Shown: positions 1-6,403, counted from the first letter of the stretch. The stretch: 7,743 nt of DNA from Pseudomonadota bacterium (GCA_021815835.1 JAKAZN010000071.1:1-7743), one strand, 5' to 3'. Made by a program: numbers and translations. The notes: generated from the letters alone by a model not told the origin.

Positions 1-1423
1 ACGCCTTGATCGTCAGCGGGTCCTGCCCGTTCAGCGCCTCCAGCCCGCCCTGCGGCATCGAGAACGGGTTGTGGCTGAACACGATCTGCCCGGTCTCCTC
101 GTCGCGCTCGTACATCGGGAAATCGACAATCCAGCAGAACTCGAATTTCTGCTCATCGATCAGGCCGAGATCGGTGCCGAGCCTGGTGCGCACGGCACCA
201 GCGAACTTGGCGGCATCGAGTGGCTTGCCGGCAGCGAAGAACACGGCATCGCCAACGCTGGCGCCCGTCGCCGCGCGGATCGCCTCGGCGCGTTCGGGCT
301 CCAGGTTTTTCGCGATCGGGCCCTTGGCGCCGTCCGGGGCAAAAATGATGTAGCCGAGCCCGCCCGCCCCTTCCGCGCGCGCCCATTCGTTGAGCTTGTC
401 GAAGAAGGAGCGCGGATTGCCCCCCGTGCCCGGCGCCGGAATGGCGCGGACCACGCCGCCGGAGGCGACGATCTTGGCGAACAGGCCGAAGCCGGAATCC
501 CGGAAGGCGTCGGTCACGTCGGTGATCAGCAGCGGGTTGCGCAGATCAGGCTTGTCCGAGCCGTATTTCAGCAGCGCCTCGTCATAGGGAATGCGCGGGA
601 ACGGCCACTGCGTCACGCTGCGCCCGCCGCCGAATTCGCGGAACAGCCCGCCGAGCACCGGCTCGATGGTGGCGAACACGTCTTCCTGCGTCACGAAGCT
701 CATCTCGAAATCGAGCTGGTAGAACTCGCCGGGCGCGCGGTCGGCGCGGCTCGCCTCGTCGCGGAAGCACGGCGCGATCTGGAAATAGCGGTCGAAGCCG
801 GCGACCATGAGCAGCTGCTTGAACTGCTGCGGCGCCTGCGGCAGCGCGTAGAACTGGCCGGGATGCACGCGCGAGGGCACCAGGAAGTCGCGCGCGCCCT
901 CGGGGCTGGAGGCGGTCAGGATCGGCGTGGTGAACTCGGTGAAGCCGCGCGCCGTCATCTCGCGGCGCAGCCAGGCGATCACGTTGGCGCGGAGCATGAT
1001 GTTGCGGTGCAGCTTGTCGCGGCGCAGGTCGAGGAAGCGGTAGCGCAGGCGCAGCTCCTCGGGGAACTGCGCCTCGCCGGCAACCTGGATCGGCAGCACA
1101 TCGGCGGTGGACTGCACCTCGACCGTCTCGGCCACCAGCTCGATCGCGCCGGTCGGCAGGCGGGGGTTCACCGTGTCGGCGTCGCGCTTCACCACCCGTC
1201 CGGTCACGGTGATCACGCTCTCCACCCGCAGCGCCTCGGCCGCGGCGAACACCGGCGAGCCGGCGGGAAACACGCATTGGGTGATGCCGTAATGGTCGCG
1301 CAGGTCGATGAACAGCAGCCCGCCATGGTCGCGCTTGACGTTCACCCAGCCCGAAAGGCGCGCGGTGATGCCGGCATCGGCGGCGCGCAGGGCGCCGCAA
1401 TCATGGGTGCGATATTCGTGCAT
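1..1423 (-). CDS. aspS: Aspartyl-tRNA synthetase (AspRS), C-terminus cut by window edge
   Basis: This cytoplasmic class II synthetase charges tRNA with aspartate using ATP. The first 474 residues are visible; bacterial AspRS is about 590, so some 120 C-terminal residues, including motif 3, lie beyond the left edge. The N-terminal OB-fold anticodon-binding domain (about 1-105) carries [11 protein letters not shown] and FIDLRDHYG. The catalytic domain follows, with YRFLDLRRD, the flipping-loop region [33 protein letters not shown] and motif 2 ([10 protein letters not shown], then PGEFYQLD). [11 protein letters not shown] and an insertion domain come next, and the visible part ends near [12 protein letters not shown] and HNPFSMP. 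The ATG is chosen because [13 protein letters not shown] is the expected family N-terminus, and AGGA stands 9 bases upstream. His33 replaces the Leu30 of E. coli AspRS, which suggests a non-discriminating enzyme that also makes Asp-tRNA(Asn). The gene is divergent from rnd. Family assignment is essentially certain; the tRNA specificity is inference. Confidence 0.97.
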   Translation of the reverse strand, partial: MHEYRTHDCGALRAADAGITARLSGWVNVKRDHGGLLFIDLRDHYGITQCVFPAGSPVFAAAEALRVESVITVTGRVVKRDADTVNPRLPTGAIELVAETVEVQSTADVLPIQVAGEAQFPEELRLRYRFLDLRRDKLHRNIMLRANVIAWLRREMTARGFTEFTTPILTASSPEGARDFLVPSRVHPGQFYALPQAPQQFKQLLMVAGFDRYFQIAPCFRDEASRADRAPGEFYQLDFEMSFVTQEDVFATIEPVLGGLFREFGGGRSVTQWPFPRIPYDEALLKYGSDKPDLRNPLLITDVTDAFRDSGFGLFAKIVASGGVVRAIPAPGTGGNPRSFFDKLNEWARAEGAGGLGYIIFAPDGAKGPIAKNLEPERAEAIRAATGASVGDAVFFAAGKPLDAAKFAGAVRTRLGTDLGLIDEQKFEFCWIVDFPMYERDEETGQIVFSHNPFSMPQGGLEALNGQDPLTIKA

Positions 1424-1475
1424 GGGGGCCAGTCCTGACAGAAAACAGCGGCAAATGAGCGGCGCGGGTCTTTCC

Positions 1476-1481
1476 TGTCAA
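1476..1481 (-). promoter_or_regulatory. Possible -35 element for aspS
   Basis: On the minus strand this reads TTGACA, a perfect sigma70 -35 hexamer, 53 bases upstream of the aspS start codon. The hexamers 16-18 bases downstream (CTCATT, TCATTT, CATTTG) are poor -10 matches, so only half of a promoter is convincing. The position, in the 83-base spacer between divergent aspS and rnd, is right for aspS transcription. Confidence 0.35.
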
Positions 1482-1506
1482 GACGTTGCGTGCCAGTTGA
1501 TCGCGC

Positions 1507-2685
1507 ATGAAACCGAGCCCGAGCTTTCCCGAACCCGTGCTGATCGCGACCACCGAGGCCCTCGCCGCGCTCTGCGAACGGCTGGCTGCCGAGCCGTTCG
1601 TCACCGTCGATACCGAGTTCATGCGGGAAAAGACCTATTTTCCCGAGCTTTGCGTGGTCCAGCTCGGCGGTGCGAACGATGTCGCGGTGATCGACGCCGA
1701 GGCCGAGGGGCTCGACCTCGCCCCCCTCGGCGCGCTGTTCGCCAATCCGGGCGTGATCAAGGTGTTCCACGCCTGCCGGCAGGACATCGAGATTTTCCTG
1801 CTGAAATTCGGCGCCGTCCCCGCCCCGCTGTTCGACACCCAGGTGGCGGCGATGGTCGCCGGCTTCGGCGATCAGGTGGGGTACGACACGCTGGTCTCCT
1901 CCCTCGCCGGCGGGCGGATCGACAAGGCGCACCGCTTCTCCGACTGGTCGGCCCGGCCGCTCTCCCGCGCGCAGATCGCCTATGCCGCGGCGGACGTCAC
2001 CTGGCTGCGCCCGGTCTATGAAGCGCTGCGCGACCGGCTGACGCGCGAGGGAAGGCTCGACTGGGTGGCCGAGGAGGCCGCGGTGCTGGCCGATCCCGCG
2101 ACCTACCGCACCGAACCCGCGGATGCCTGGCGCCGGCTCAAGCTGCGCGGCGGCAACCGCCGGCAGCTCGCACTCGTCAAGGCGATCGCCGCCTGGCGCG
2201 AGCGCGAGGCGATGCGGGTGAACGTGCCGCGCCAGCGCATCGTGCGCGACGAGCAGATCCCCGAGCTTGCCGCCCTCGCCCCCGCCGATGCCGAGGGGCT
2301 GACCCGGGTGCGCGGCATCTCCAGCGGCTTCGCCGGCGGCAAGTCCGGCCGGGCGCTGCTCGAGGTGATCGCGGCGACGAAGGCGATCCCCGATGCCGAG
2401 CTGCCGGAGGCGCCGCGCGCCGCGGAAAGCACCCGTCCGCCCGCCGGCCTCGTCGCGCTGCTCAAGGTGCTGCTCGCCGAGCGGGCCGGGGCGCACCACG
2501 TCGCCGCCCGGCTGATCGCCTCCGGCGACGATATCGACCGCCTCGCCAGCGAGGACGCGCCGGACCTGCCCTGCCTGCACGGCTGGCGCGCCGAGCTGTT
2601 CGGCAACGACGCGCTGCGCCTCAAGGGCGGTCGGATCGCGCTGGCCGCGCGCGGCCGCCGGGTCGAGGTCGTCGAGCTGCCCTGA
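1507..2685 (+). CDS. rnd: Ribonuclease D (3'-5' exoribonuclease, DEDDy family with HRDC)
   Basis: RNase D trims the 3' ends of tRNA precursors and other small structured RNAs in the cytoplasm, using two metal ions. The 392 residues compare with about 375 in E. coli. All catalytic DEDDy residues are visible: Exo I VDTEF (Asp35, Glu37), Exo II HACRQDIE (Asp93) and Exo III YAAADVTWL (Tyr159, Asp163). A first HRDC nucleic-acid-binding domain follows at about 205-280 (RGGNRRQLALVKAIAAWRE), then a second HRDC-like C-terminal region. An in-frame TGA lies three codons upstream of the ATG (1498-1500), so the protein cannot start earlier. No good Shine-Dalgarno precedes the ATG. A GTG at 1537 is the only nearby alternative upstream of the Exo I motif. 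The gene diverges from aspS and ends 14 bases from the converging importer operon. Assignment is firm; the exact start is slightly less so. Confidence 0.96.
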   Translation: MKPSPSFPEPVLIATTEALAALCERLAAEPFVTVDTEFMREKTYFPELCVVQLGGANDVAVIDAEAEGLDLAPLGALFANPGVIKVFHACRQDIEIFLLKFGAVPAPLFDTQVAAMVAGFGDQVGYDTLVSSLAGGRIDKAHRFSDWSARPLSRAQIAYAAADVTWLRPVYEALRDRLTREGRLDWVAEEAAVLADPATYRTEPADAWRRLKLRGGNRRQLALVKAIAAWREREAMRVNVPRQRIVRDEQIPELAALAPADAEGLTRVRGISSGFAGGKSGRALLEVIAATKAIPDAELPEAPRAAESTRPPAGLVALLKVLLAERAGAHHVAARLIASGDDIDRLASEDAPDLPCLHGWRAELFGNDALRLKGGRIALAARGRRVEVVELP

Positions 2686-2703
2686 TCACGGCGCCCTGAT
2701 CAC
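2681..2703. repeat. Duplicated CCTGATCAC and imperfect palindrome between convergent genes
   Basis: The 9-mer CCTGATCAC occurs at 2681-2689 and again at 2695-2703. Bases 2683-2702, TGATCACGGCGCCCTGATCA, form a 20-base palindrome with a single mismatched pair (bases 7 and 14). The outer TGA is the rnd stop codon, and the outer TCA is the stop of the last importer permease on the other strand. A hairpin is possible in both transcripts, but no T-run follows on either strand, so calling it a bidirectional terminator would be speculative. Confidence 0.5.
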
Positions 2704-3473
2704 AGCAGCGCCCGGCCCAGCGCGTAGCAGCCGGCGCCGCCCAGCCCGGCGAAGCAGCCGACCGGCCAGCTGGTGATGTAGGACAAGGCGATCGAGCCGG
2801 CCATCAGCGCCAGCGCGATCGCCACCGAGGCGGCGAGCGCCAGTTCCGGCCGCGCCGAAACCGCCCGCCCGCACGAGGCGGGGCCCACCATCAGCGCGAA
2901 GGTCAGCAGCGCGCCCACCACCGGCACCGCAACCGCGGCGGCCAGCGCGATCGCGGCGAGAAAGCCGAACTCCCACGCCGCCGGCCGCGCGCCGCGCGCC
3001 GCTGCAAGATCCGGCGCGATCGCGCCGAGCAGCAGCGGGCGGAACCCGGCCAGCACCAGCGCGACCGCACCCGCCCCGGCCAGCGCCATCCCGCCGAGCG
3101 ACGCGCGCGAAACGCCGAGCACCTGGCCGAACAGCAGCGCATAGACCTGGGCGGCGTAGCGGTCGGTCCAGGAGAGCAGCAGCGCGCCGGTGGCGAGCAG
3201 CATCACCAGGGTCAGCGCCGTCGCCACCTCGGGCCGGCCGCGCCGCCCGAGCACCCAGATCGCGACCACGCCGGCAAGCCCGAACCCCGCCACCCCGGCG
3301 GAGGGCGCGATGCCGAGCAGAACCGCCGCCGCCGCCCCCGGAAACGTGCCGAGCGGCAGCGCATGGGCGGCGAAGGAGGCGCCGCGCAGCACCACGAACC
3401 AGCCCACCACCCCCGCGGTGATGGCGACGATGAGCCCCGCCACCCAGGTATCGAGCATGAAGGCGGCAAACAT
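2700..3473 (-). CDS. ABC-3 family metal transporter permease, second membrane subunit
   Basis: This inner-membrane protein of the ZnuB/TroC-TroD (ABC-3) family probably forms half of a heterodimeric channel with the permease encoded just upstream. At 257 residues it is almost entirely hydrophobic, with about seven or eight membrane segments. Family marks are FVVLRGASFAAHALPLG near the N-terminus and the late helix VPVVGALLTFALMVGPAS, which corresponds to the conserved 'VG.LL..ALL..PAA' stretch of the family. I chose the ATG at 3473 (MFAAFMLDTWVAGL) because it follows the upstream stop codon by one base, as expected for a coupled operon gene. An ATG at 3512 would add 13 residues lying inside the upstream gene. 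It is last in a four-gene operon and converges on rnd. The metal (zinc most likely, manganese or iron possible) cannot be read from this subunit. Confidence 0.88.
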   Translation of the reverse strand: MFAAFMLDTWVAGLIVAITAGVVGWFVVLRGASFAAHALPLGTFPGAAAAVLLGIAPSAGVAGFGLAGVVAIWVLGRRGRPEVATALTLVMLLATGALLLSWTDRYAAQVYALLFGQVLGVSRASLGGMALAGAGAVALVLAGFRPLLLGAIAPDLAAARGARPAAWEFGFLAAIALAAAVAVPVVGALLTFALMVGPASCGRAVSARPELALAASVAIALALMAGSIALSYITSWPVGCFAGLGGAGCYALGRALL

Positions 3474-3474
3474 C

Positions 3475-4323
3475 TCAGCCCCGCATCCGTGCGGCGAGCC
3501 CGGCGCCGGCATGGGCGGCGACCACCAGCGCCACCACGAAAAAACTCACCGGCCAGCCATGCCGCCCGCCCCAGCCGAGGCTCCAGCCATAGCTCTCGTA
3601 AGCAAGGCCGATGCCGCCCCAGCTCGCGCCGACGCCGATCGCCGCCGCCAGCGCCACCGCCCCCGGCAGCGTGCGCGCCGCCCGCAACCCGGCGGCGGCC
3701 GGGCCGATCAGCAGCGCGGTGGCCAGCACCGCCCCCACGCTCATCGCCGCGAGCCCCACCGCCAGCGCCAGCACCGCGAGATGCGCGAAGCCGACAAGCC
3801 GCACCCTCACCCCTCGGCTCGCCGCCAGATCGGGGTCGATCGCGATCAGCGCCAGCGGCCGCGCCAGCGCCGCCATCGCCGCCAGCGCCGCCACCGCGCA
3901 CAGGGCGGCCGGCAGCACCATCCCCGGCGGAATCGCGAACATCGAGCCGAACATCACCGTGCTCGCCGCACCGCCGGCGCCGCTCATCGTCGCGTCGAGA
4001 TACAGGAACAGCGCCGCCAACCCGAGCCCCGCGCCCAGCACCACGCCGCTGGCGAGGTCCCGCTCGGCGATCCGCCGCCCGCCGGCCAGCGCCATCGCCG
4101 CCGCCCCGCCCAGCGCCATCGCCACGAAACCGGCGAGCGGGCGAATGCCGAACAGCAGCGCCGCCGCCCCACCCGCGCCGGAAATGTCGCCCAGCGCGTG
4201 CCCGGCGAAGGCCTGGCCGCGCAGCACGGTGAACACGCCGACCACGGCGGAAACCAGGGCGGCGGCGAAACTCACCGCCAGCGCCACGCCGACCGGCCCG
4301 AGCGCGAACCACCCAGCACTCAT
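3475..4323 (-). CDS. znuB: ABC-3 family metal transporter permease, first membrane subunit (ZnuB-like)
   Basis: This is an inner-membrane channel subunit of a zinc/manganese-type ABC importer. The 282 residues give about eight hydrophobic segments. The N-terminal block VVGVFTVLRGQAFAGHALGD matches the family's conserved 'VLR...F.GHAL' region, where the loop contacts the ATPase, and AMSVGAVLATALLIGPAAAG is the conserved late helix. The ATG follows the ATPase stop by 9 bases, with the purine-rich GGGCGGGCG between. The next permease begins one base after this gene's stop, so translation is probably coupled. The two permeases share the VLRG...F..HAL block but otherwise look diverged, which suggests an old duplication and a heterodimer, as in SitCD, YfeCD or TroCD. 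The symbol follows common annotation of ABC-3 permeases and is tentative. Confidence 0.9.
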   Translation of the reverse strand: MSAGWFALGPVGVALAVSFAAALVSAVVGVFTVLRGQAFAGHALGDISGAGGAAALLFGIRPLAGFVAMALGGAAAMALAGGRRIAERDLASGVVLGAGLGLAALFLYLDATMSGAGGAASTVMFGSMFAIPPGMVLPAALCAVAALAAMAALARPLALIAIDPDLAASRGVRVRLVGFAHLAVLALAVGLAAMSVGAVLATALLIGPAAAGLRAARTLPGAVALAAAIGVGASWGGIGLAYESYGWSLGWGGRHGWPVSFFVVALVVAAHAGAGLAARMRG

Positions 4324-4332
4324 CGCCCGCCC

Positions 4333-5142
4333 CTACGGAATGCGGACGACATGCATCGCATCCTCGTCATGATCATGGGCATGGCCGTGCGGCGCGCCGC
4401 CGGCGGCGACCACCAGCACCCGCCCATGCACGCGCAGCACGTCGATATGCGCGCCATACAGCGCGCTCAGCACCGCGCCGCGCACCACCTCCGCCACCGT
4501 GCCGGCCACCGCCCGGCCCTCGGCGACATAGACGATGCGGTCCATCGCCGGCAGCAGCGGGTTCATGTCATGCGCCGACATCAGCACCGCCACCTTCGCC
4601 TCGCGGGCAAGACCGGCGAGGAGTGACACCACCTCGGCGGTGCTGCGCAGGTCGAGACTGGCCAGCGGCTCGTCGAGCAGCAGCACGTCGGGGCGGCGGA
4701 TCAGCGCATGGGCGATCATCACCCGCTGCTGCTGCCCGCCCGAAAGATCGCCCACCCTGCGGTCGGCGAAGCCGGCTGCCCCCACCGCGTCGATCATCTC
4801 GTCCACCAGCGCGCGGCGGCGGCGCGAAGGGAGCGGAATGCCGAGCCGGTGCCCATCCAGCCCGAGCGCGATCACGTCTCGCGCGCGGATGGGCATGAAC
4901 CGGTCGAGCGCGATGCTCTGCGGCACATAGCCCACCTGCCCGCGCCCGCCGATCGCCACACGCCCGGCCAGCAGCGGGACAAGGCCGAGGATCGAACGCA
5001 GCAGCGTCGTCTTGCCCGAGCCGTTCGGCCCGATCAGCCCGGCGAAACTCCCCGGCGCGAGGCTGAACCCCACCTCCGCCAGCACCGCCCGCCCGGCATG
5101 GCCGACCGCCACCCCCTCCAGCGCGAGGGCCGCATCGCTCAT
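4333..5142 (-). CDS. znuC: Metal ABC transporter ATP-binding protein with His-rich C-terminal tail (ZnuC-like)
   Basis: This cytoplasmic ATPase powers the two neighbouring permeases. In 269 residues it has every motif of an active ABC domain: Walker A GPNGSGKTT (38-46), Q-loop VPQS (Gln75), signature LSGGQQQR (133-140), Walker B VLLLDEP (153-159), D-loop SLD (162-164) and switch His191 (SAHD). A short accessory region follows. The extreme C-terminus (about 252-264) is PHGHAHDHDEDAMH in character, with five His and four acidic residues. Similar histidine-rich tails are common on zinc-importer ATPases and probably bind metal. The start codon overlaps the binding-protein stop as ATGA, so the two are coupled. 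Importer ATPase is certain; zinc as substrate is inferred from the tail and the operator upstream. Confidence 0.93.
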   Translation of the reverse strand: MSDAALALEGVAVGHAGRAVLAEVGFSLAPGSFAGLIGPNGSGKTTLLRSILGLVPLLAGRVAIGGRGQVGYVPQSIALDRFMPIRARDVIALGLDGHRLGIPLPSRRRRALVDEMIDAVGAAGFADRRVGDLSGGQQQRVMIAHALIRRPDVLLLDEPLASLDLRSTAEVVSLLAGLAREAKVAVLMSAHDMNPLLPAMDRIVYVAEGRAVAGTVAEVVRGAVLSALYGAHIDVLRVHGRVLVVAAGGAPHGHAHDHDEDAMHVVRIP

Positions 5143-6044
5143 CCCGCGCTCGCGAGCGCGACGGTGGAGGCACCATGCGCGACCGCCCGCGTCACCGCCG
5201 CGGTCTCGGCCAGCATCCAGGAGCCGAAATGGAACCCGGCGGGCATGGTTTCATACAGCGCGACCACCGGCACACGCGCCGCCCGCGCGGCGTCGAGCAT
5301 CGCGCGCGTCAGCGGGTCGATCACCTGCCGGTTATAGCCGAGAAACGCCACCTCCCGCCGGCGCAGCAGCCGCTCCTGCGTGGCGATGTCCTGCGGCGCG
5401 GGATCGGTGCCGTTCATCACCGCCGCCTGCAAGCTCCAGGGCGTGGCGATCTCGATGCCCATGGCCCGGAACAGGTCGTTGCCCACCGGCTCGGTCACCG
5501 CCGCGCGGATGCCGGAATGGCCGGCGCGGAACGCGGCGATCGCCGCCCGCCAGGGGGCCAGCGCGGCATCGAACGCGGCGAGGTTGCGCTGATAGGCCGC
5601 AGCCCCCGCCGGGTCGATCTCTGCCAGCGCCGCCGCGATCGCCGCGGCCACCGCCGGCATCGCCGCCGGATCATACCAGACATGCGGGTTGCGCGTCGCA
5701 TCCGGCAGGCCGAGCACCGCCTGTGCCGCGATCACATGCCGCCCCCGCGCGCTGCCCGCCGTGGCGGCGATAATCCGCCGCGCCCAGGAATCGTAGCCAA
5801 GCCCGTTGAGCACCACGAGCCGTGCCGTGGCGAGCCGCCGCGCCACCGCCGGGCTTGCCTCGAAACTGTGCGGATCGGCGTTGGGATTGACCTCGATCGC
5901 GGCAACCTCGACCTGCTCGCCGCCGATCGCCGCGATCACGTCGGCATACTGGCTCTCGATCCCGACCGCCGGAATCCGGCCCGCGGCGCGGGCAATCCAT
6001 GGCGCCGCCACCAGCCCGGCCAGAATCCCCCGCCGTTTCGCCAT
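5139..6044 (-). CDS. znuA: Periplasmic metal-binding protein of the ABC importer (ZnuA/TroA superfamily)
   Basis: This secreted protein captures a divalent metal and delivers it to the permeases. It has 301 residues. The N-terminus MAKRRGILAGLVAAPWIARAAG is signal-like, with RRGIL resembling a Tat motif and a likely cut near ARA-AG. Family marks are NPNADPHSFEASP (His59), NPHVWYDP (His121), VTEPVGND (Glu185), MNGTDPAPQD (210-219) and ALYETMP (Glu265). By eye His59, His121, Glu185 and Glu265 fall at the usual four ligand positions. There is no His-rich loop between His59 and His121, unlike classical ZnuA. From memory, the TEPV...YETMP pattern marks a branch annotated as zinc/manganese binding proteins. 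The ATG has AGGAGG 10 bases upstream. It is first in the operon, directly behind the promoter and operator. The importer role is firm; the metal is not, and the symbol is tentative. Confidence 0.9.
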   Translation of the reverse strand: MAKRRGILAGLVAAPWIARAAGRIPAVGIESQYADVIAAIGGEQVEVAAIEVNPNADPHSFEASPAVARRLATARLVVLNGLGYDSWARRIIAATAGSARGRHVIAAQAVLGLPDATRNPHVWYDPAAMPAVAAAIAAALAEIDPAGAAAYQRNLAAFDAALAPWRAAIAAFRAGHSGIRAAVTEPVGNDLFRAMGIEIATPWSLQAAVMNGTDPAPQDIATQERLLRRREVAFLGYNRQVIDPLTRAMLDAARAARVPVVALYETMPAGFHFGSWMLAETAAVTRAVAHGASTVALASAG

Positions 6045-6054
6045 GTCTTCCGGT

Positions 6055-6060
6055 CCTCCT
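6055..6060 (-). promoter_or_regulatory. Strong ribosome binding site for the metal-binding protein gene
   Basis: On the minus strand this is a perfect AGGAGG, ten bases before the ATG at 6044. It fixes the start of the binding protein and suggests efficient translation of the operon's first gene. Confidence 0.8.
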
Positions 6061-6076
6061 GCGGCCCTTCAGAGAA

Positions 6077-6095
6077 AATGATATGTTATATCATT
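6077..6095. promoter_or_regulatory. Zur-like operator: perfect 8-3-8 inverted repeat
   Basis: AATGATATGTTATATCATT consists of perfect 8-base inverted arms (AATGATAT / ATATCATT) around GTT. It is an AT-rich island in otherwise GC-rich DNA. Fur-family regulators bind AT-rich inverted repeats, and Zur boxes commonly contain ATGTTATA-type cores, as seen here (ATATGTTATA). It lies 32 bases upstream of the metal-binding protein start and covers the predicted -10. Repression of the importer when zinc is sufficient is the likely role. Fur, Mur or an MntR-like regulator would be alternatives. No regulator gene is in the window. Confidence 0.7.
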
Positions 6096-6106
6096 CCATC
6101 GGTCCA
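6078..6106 (-). promoter_or_regulatory. Predicted sigma70-type promoter of the metal importer operon
   Basis: On the minus strand a -35 TGGACC (6106-6101, four of six matches to TTGACA) is followed after exactly 17 bases by a -10 TATCAT (6083-6078, five of six matches to TATAAT). Transcription would start near 6071, leaving a short leader that contains the AGGAGG site. The -10 and most of the spacer lie inside the operator-like inverted repeat, so a bound repressor would block RNA polymerase. Prediction from sequence only. Confidence 0.55.
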
Positions 6107-6156
6107 GCGCCCCCCTGCCCGCGCCCGTTGGGCTGGTGTAGGCTGAAGTTCCCGCC

Positions 6157-6165
6157 AGAGGAGGA
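6157..6165 (+). promoter_or_regulatory. Ribosome binding site deciding the tautomerase start
   Basis: AGAGGAGGA ends 7 bases before the ATG at 6173. It supports that codon over the upstream in-frame ATG at 5999, which would lie inside the divergent binding-protein gene. Confidence 0.75.
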
Positions 6166-6172
6166 TCCGCCC

Positions 6173-6403
6173 ATGCCCCATGTCATCGTCAAGCTGTTCG
6201 CCGGCCGCAGCGAGGCGCAGAAGCAGCAGATCGCCGAGGCGGTCGCGCGGGCGGTGATCGCCTCGGCGGGGAGCAGCGAGGCGGCGGTGTCGGTCAGCAT
6301 CGAGGATGTCGATCCCGAGCACTGGAACGAGACGGTCTTCGAGCCGGACATCCGCGGCAAGGCGGCAACGCTCTACAAAAAACCCGGCTATGAGCCGAAA
6401 TGA
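6173..6403 (+). CDS. pptA: Tautomerase family protein, PptA-like (4-oxalocrotonate tautomerase superfamily)
   Basis: This small cytoplasmic enzyme of 76 residues is expected to interconvert keto and enol forms using the N-terminal proline as base. The protein begins MPHVIVKLF, so Pro becomes residue 1 after Met removal, as the family requires. It resembles E. coli PptA (77 residues) in its N-terminus (MPH-I-I-K), the DPEHW region and the closing KKPGY. It also shares GRS..QK, including Arg11, with 4-oxalocrotonate tautomerase. In that numbering Arg39 is replaced by Ser and Phe50 by Trp, so it is unlikely to be a true 4-OT of aromatic degradation, and no such pathway genes are nearby. PptA's physiological substrate is unknown. 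A strong Shine-Dalgarno fixes the start. The stop overlaps the next gene's ATG, forming a two-gene operon divergent from the metal importer. Confidence 0.88.
   Translation: MPHVIVKLFAGRSEAQKQQIAEAVARAVIASAGSSEAAVSVSIEDVDPEHWNETVFEPDIRGKAATLYKKPGYEPK

Noticed and set aside
71..1438. A 455-codon open frame on the plus strand opposite aspS
   Set aside because: It is antisense to a gene with unmistakable AspRS motifs, its translation is Arg/His/Gly-rich without any domain, and long open antisense frames are expected at this GC content.
1434..1482. Inverted CTGACAG / CTGTCA pair in the aspS-rnd spacer as a regulatory site
   Set aside because: The arms match over only about six bases and are separated by some 33 bases, and one arm contains the -35 hexamer. 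Chance is a sufficient explanation.
1342..2580. A 412-codon open frame on the minus strand opposite rnd
   Set aside because: It overlaps both rnd and aspS, has no recognisable domain, and rnd has all its catalytic motifs.
3474..3512. A 13-residue upstream extension of the second permease
   Set aside because: It would lie inside the upstream permease gene and adds a non-hydrophobic stretch unlike the family. The ATG at 3473, one base after the upstream stop, is a better start.
3190..4626. A 478-codon open frame on the plus strand opposite the permease and ATPase genes
   Set aside because: Its product is a low-complexity Arg/His/Pro/Gln string. The opposite strand encodes clean ABC transporter proteins in an ordered operon.
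5175..6146. A 323-codon open frame on the plus strand opposite the metal-binding protein gene
   Set aside because: It is an arginine-rich antisense shadow that would also run across the promoter and operator region.
5999..6172. An upstream in-frame start for the tautomerase
   Set aside because: It would destroy the required N-terminal proline and overlap the divergent gene; a strong ribosome binding site stands before the ATG at 6173.
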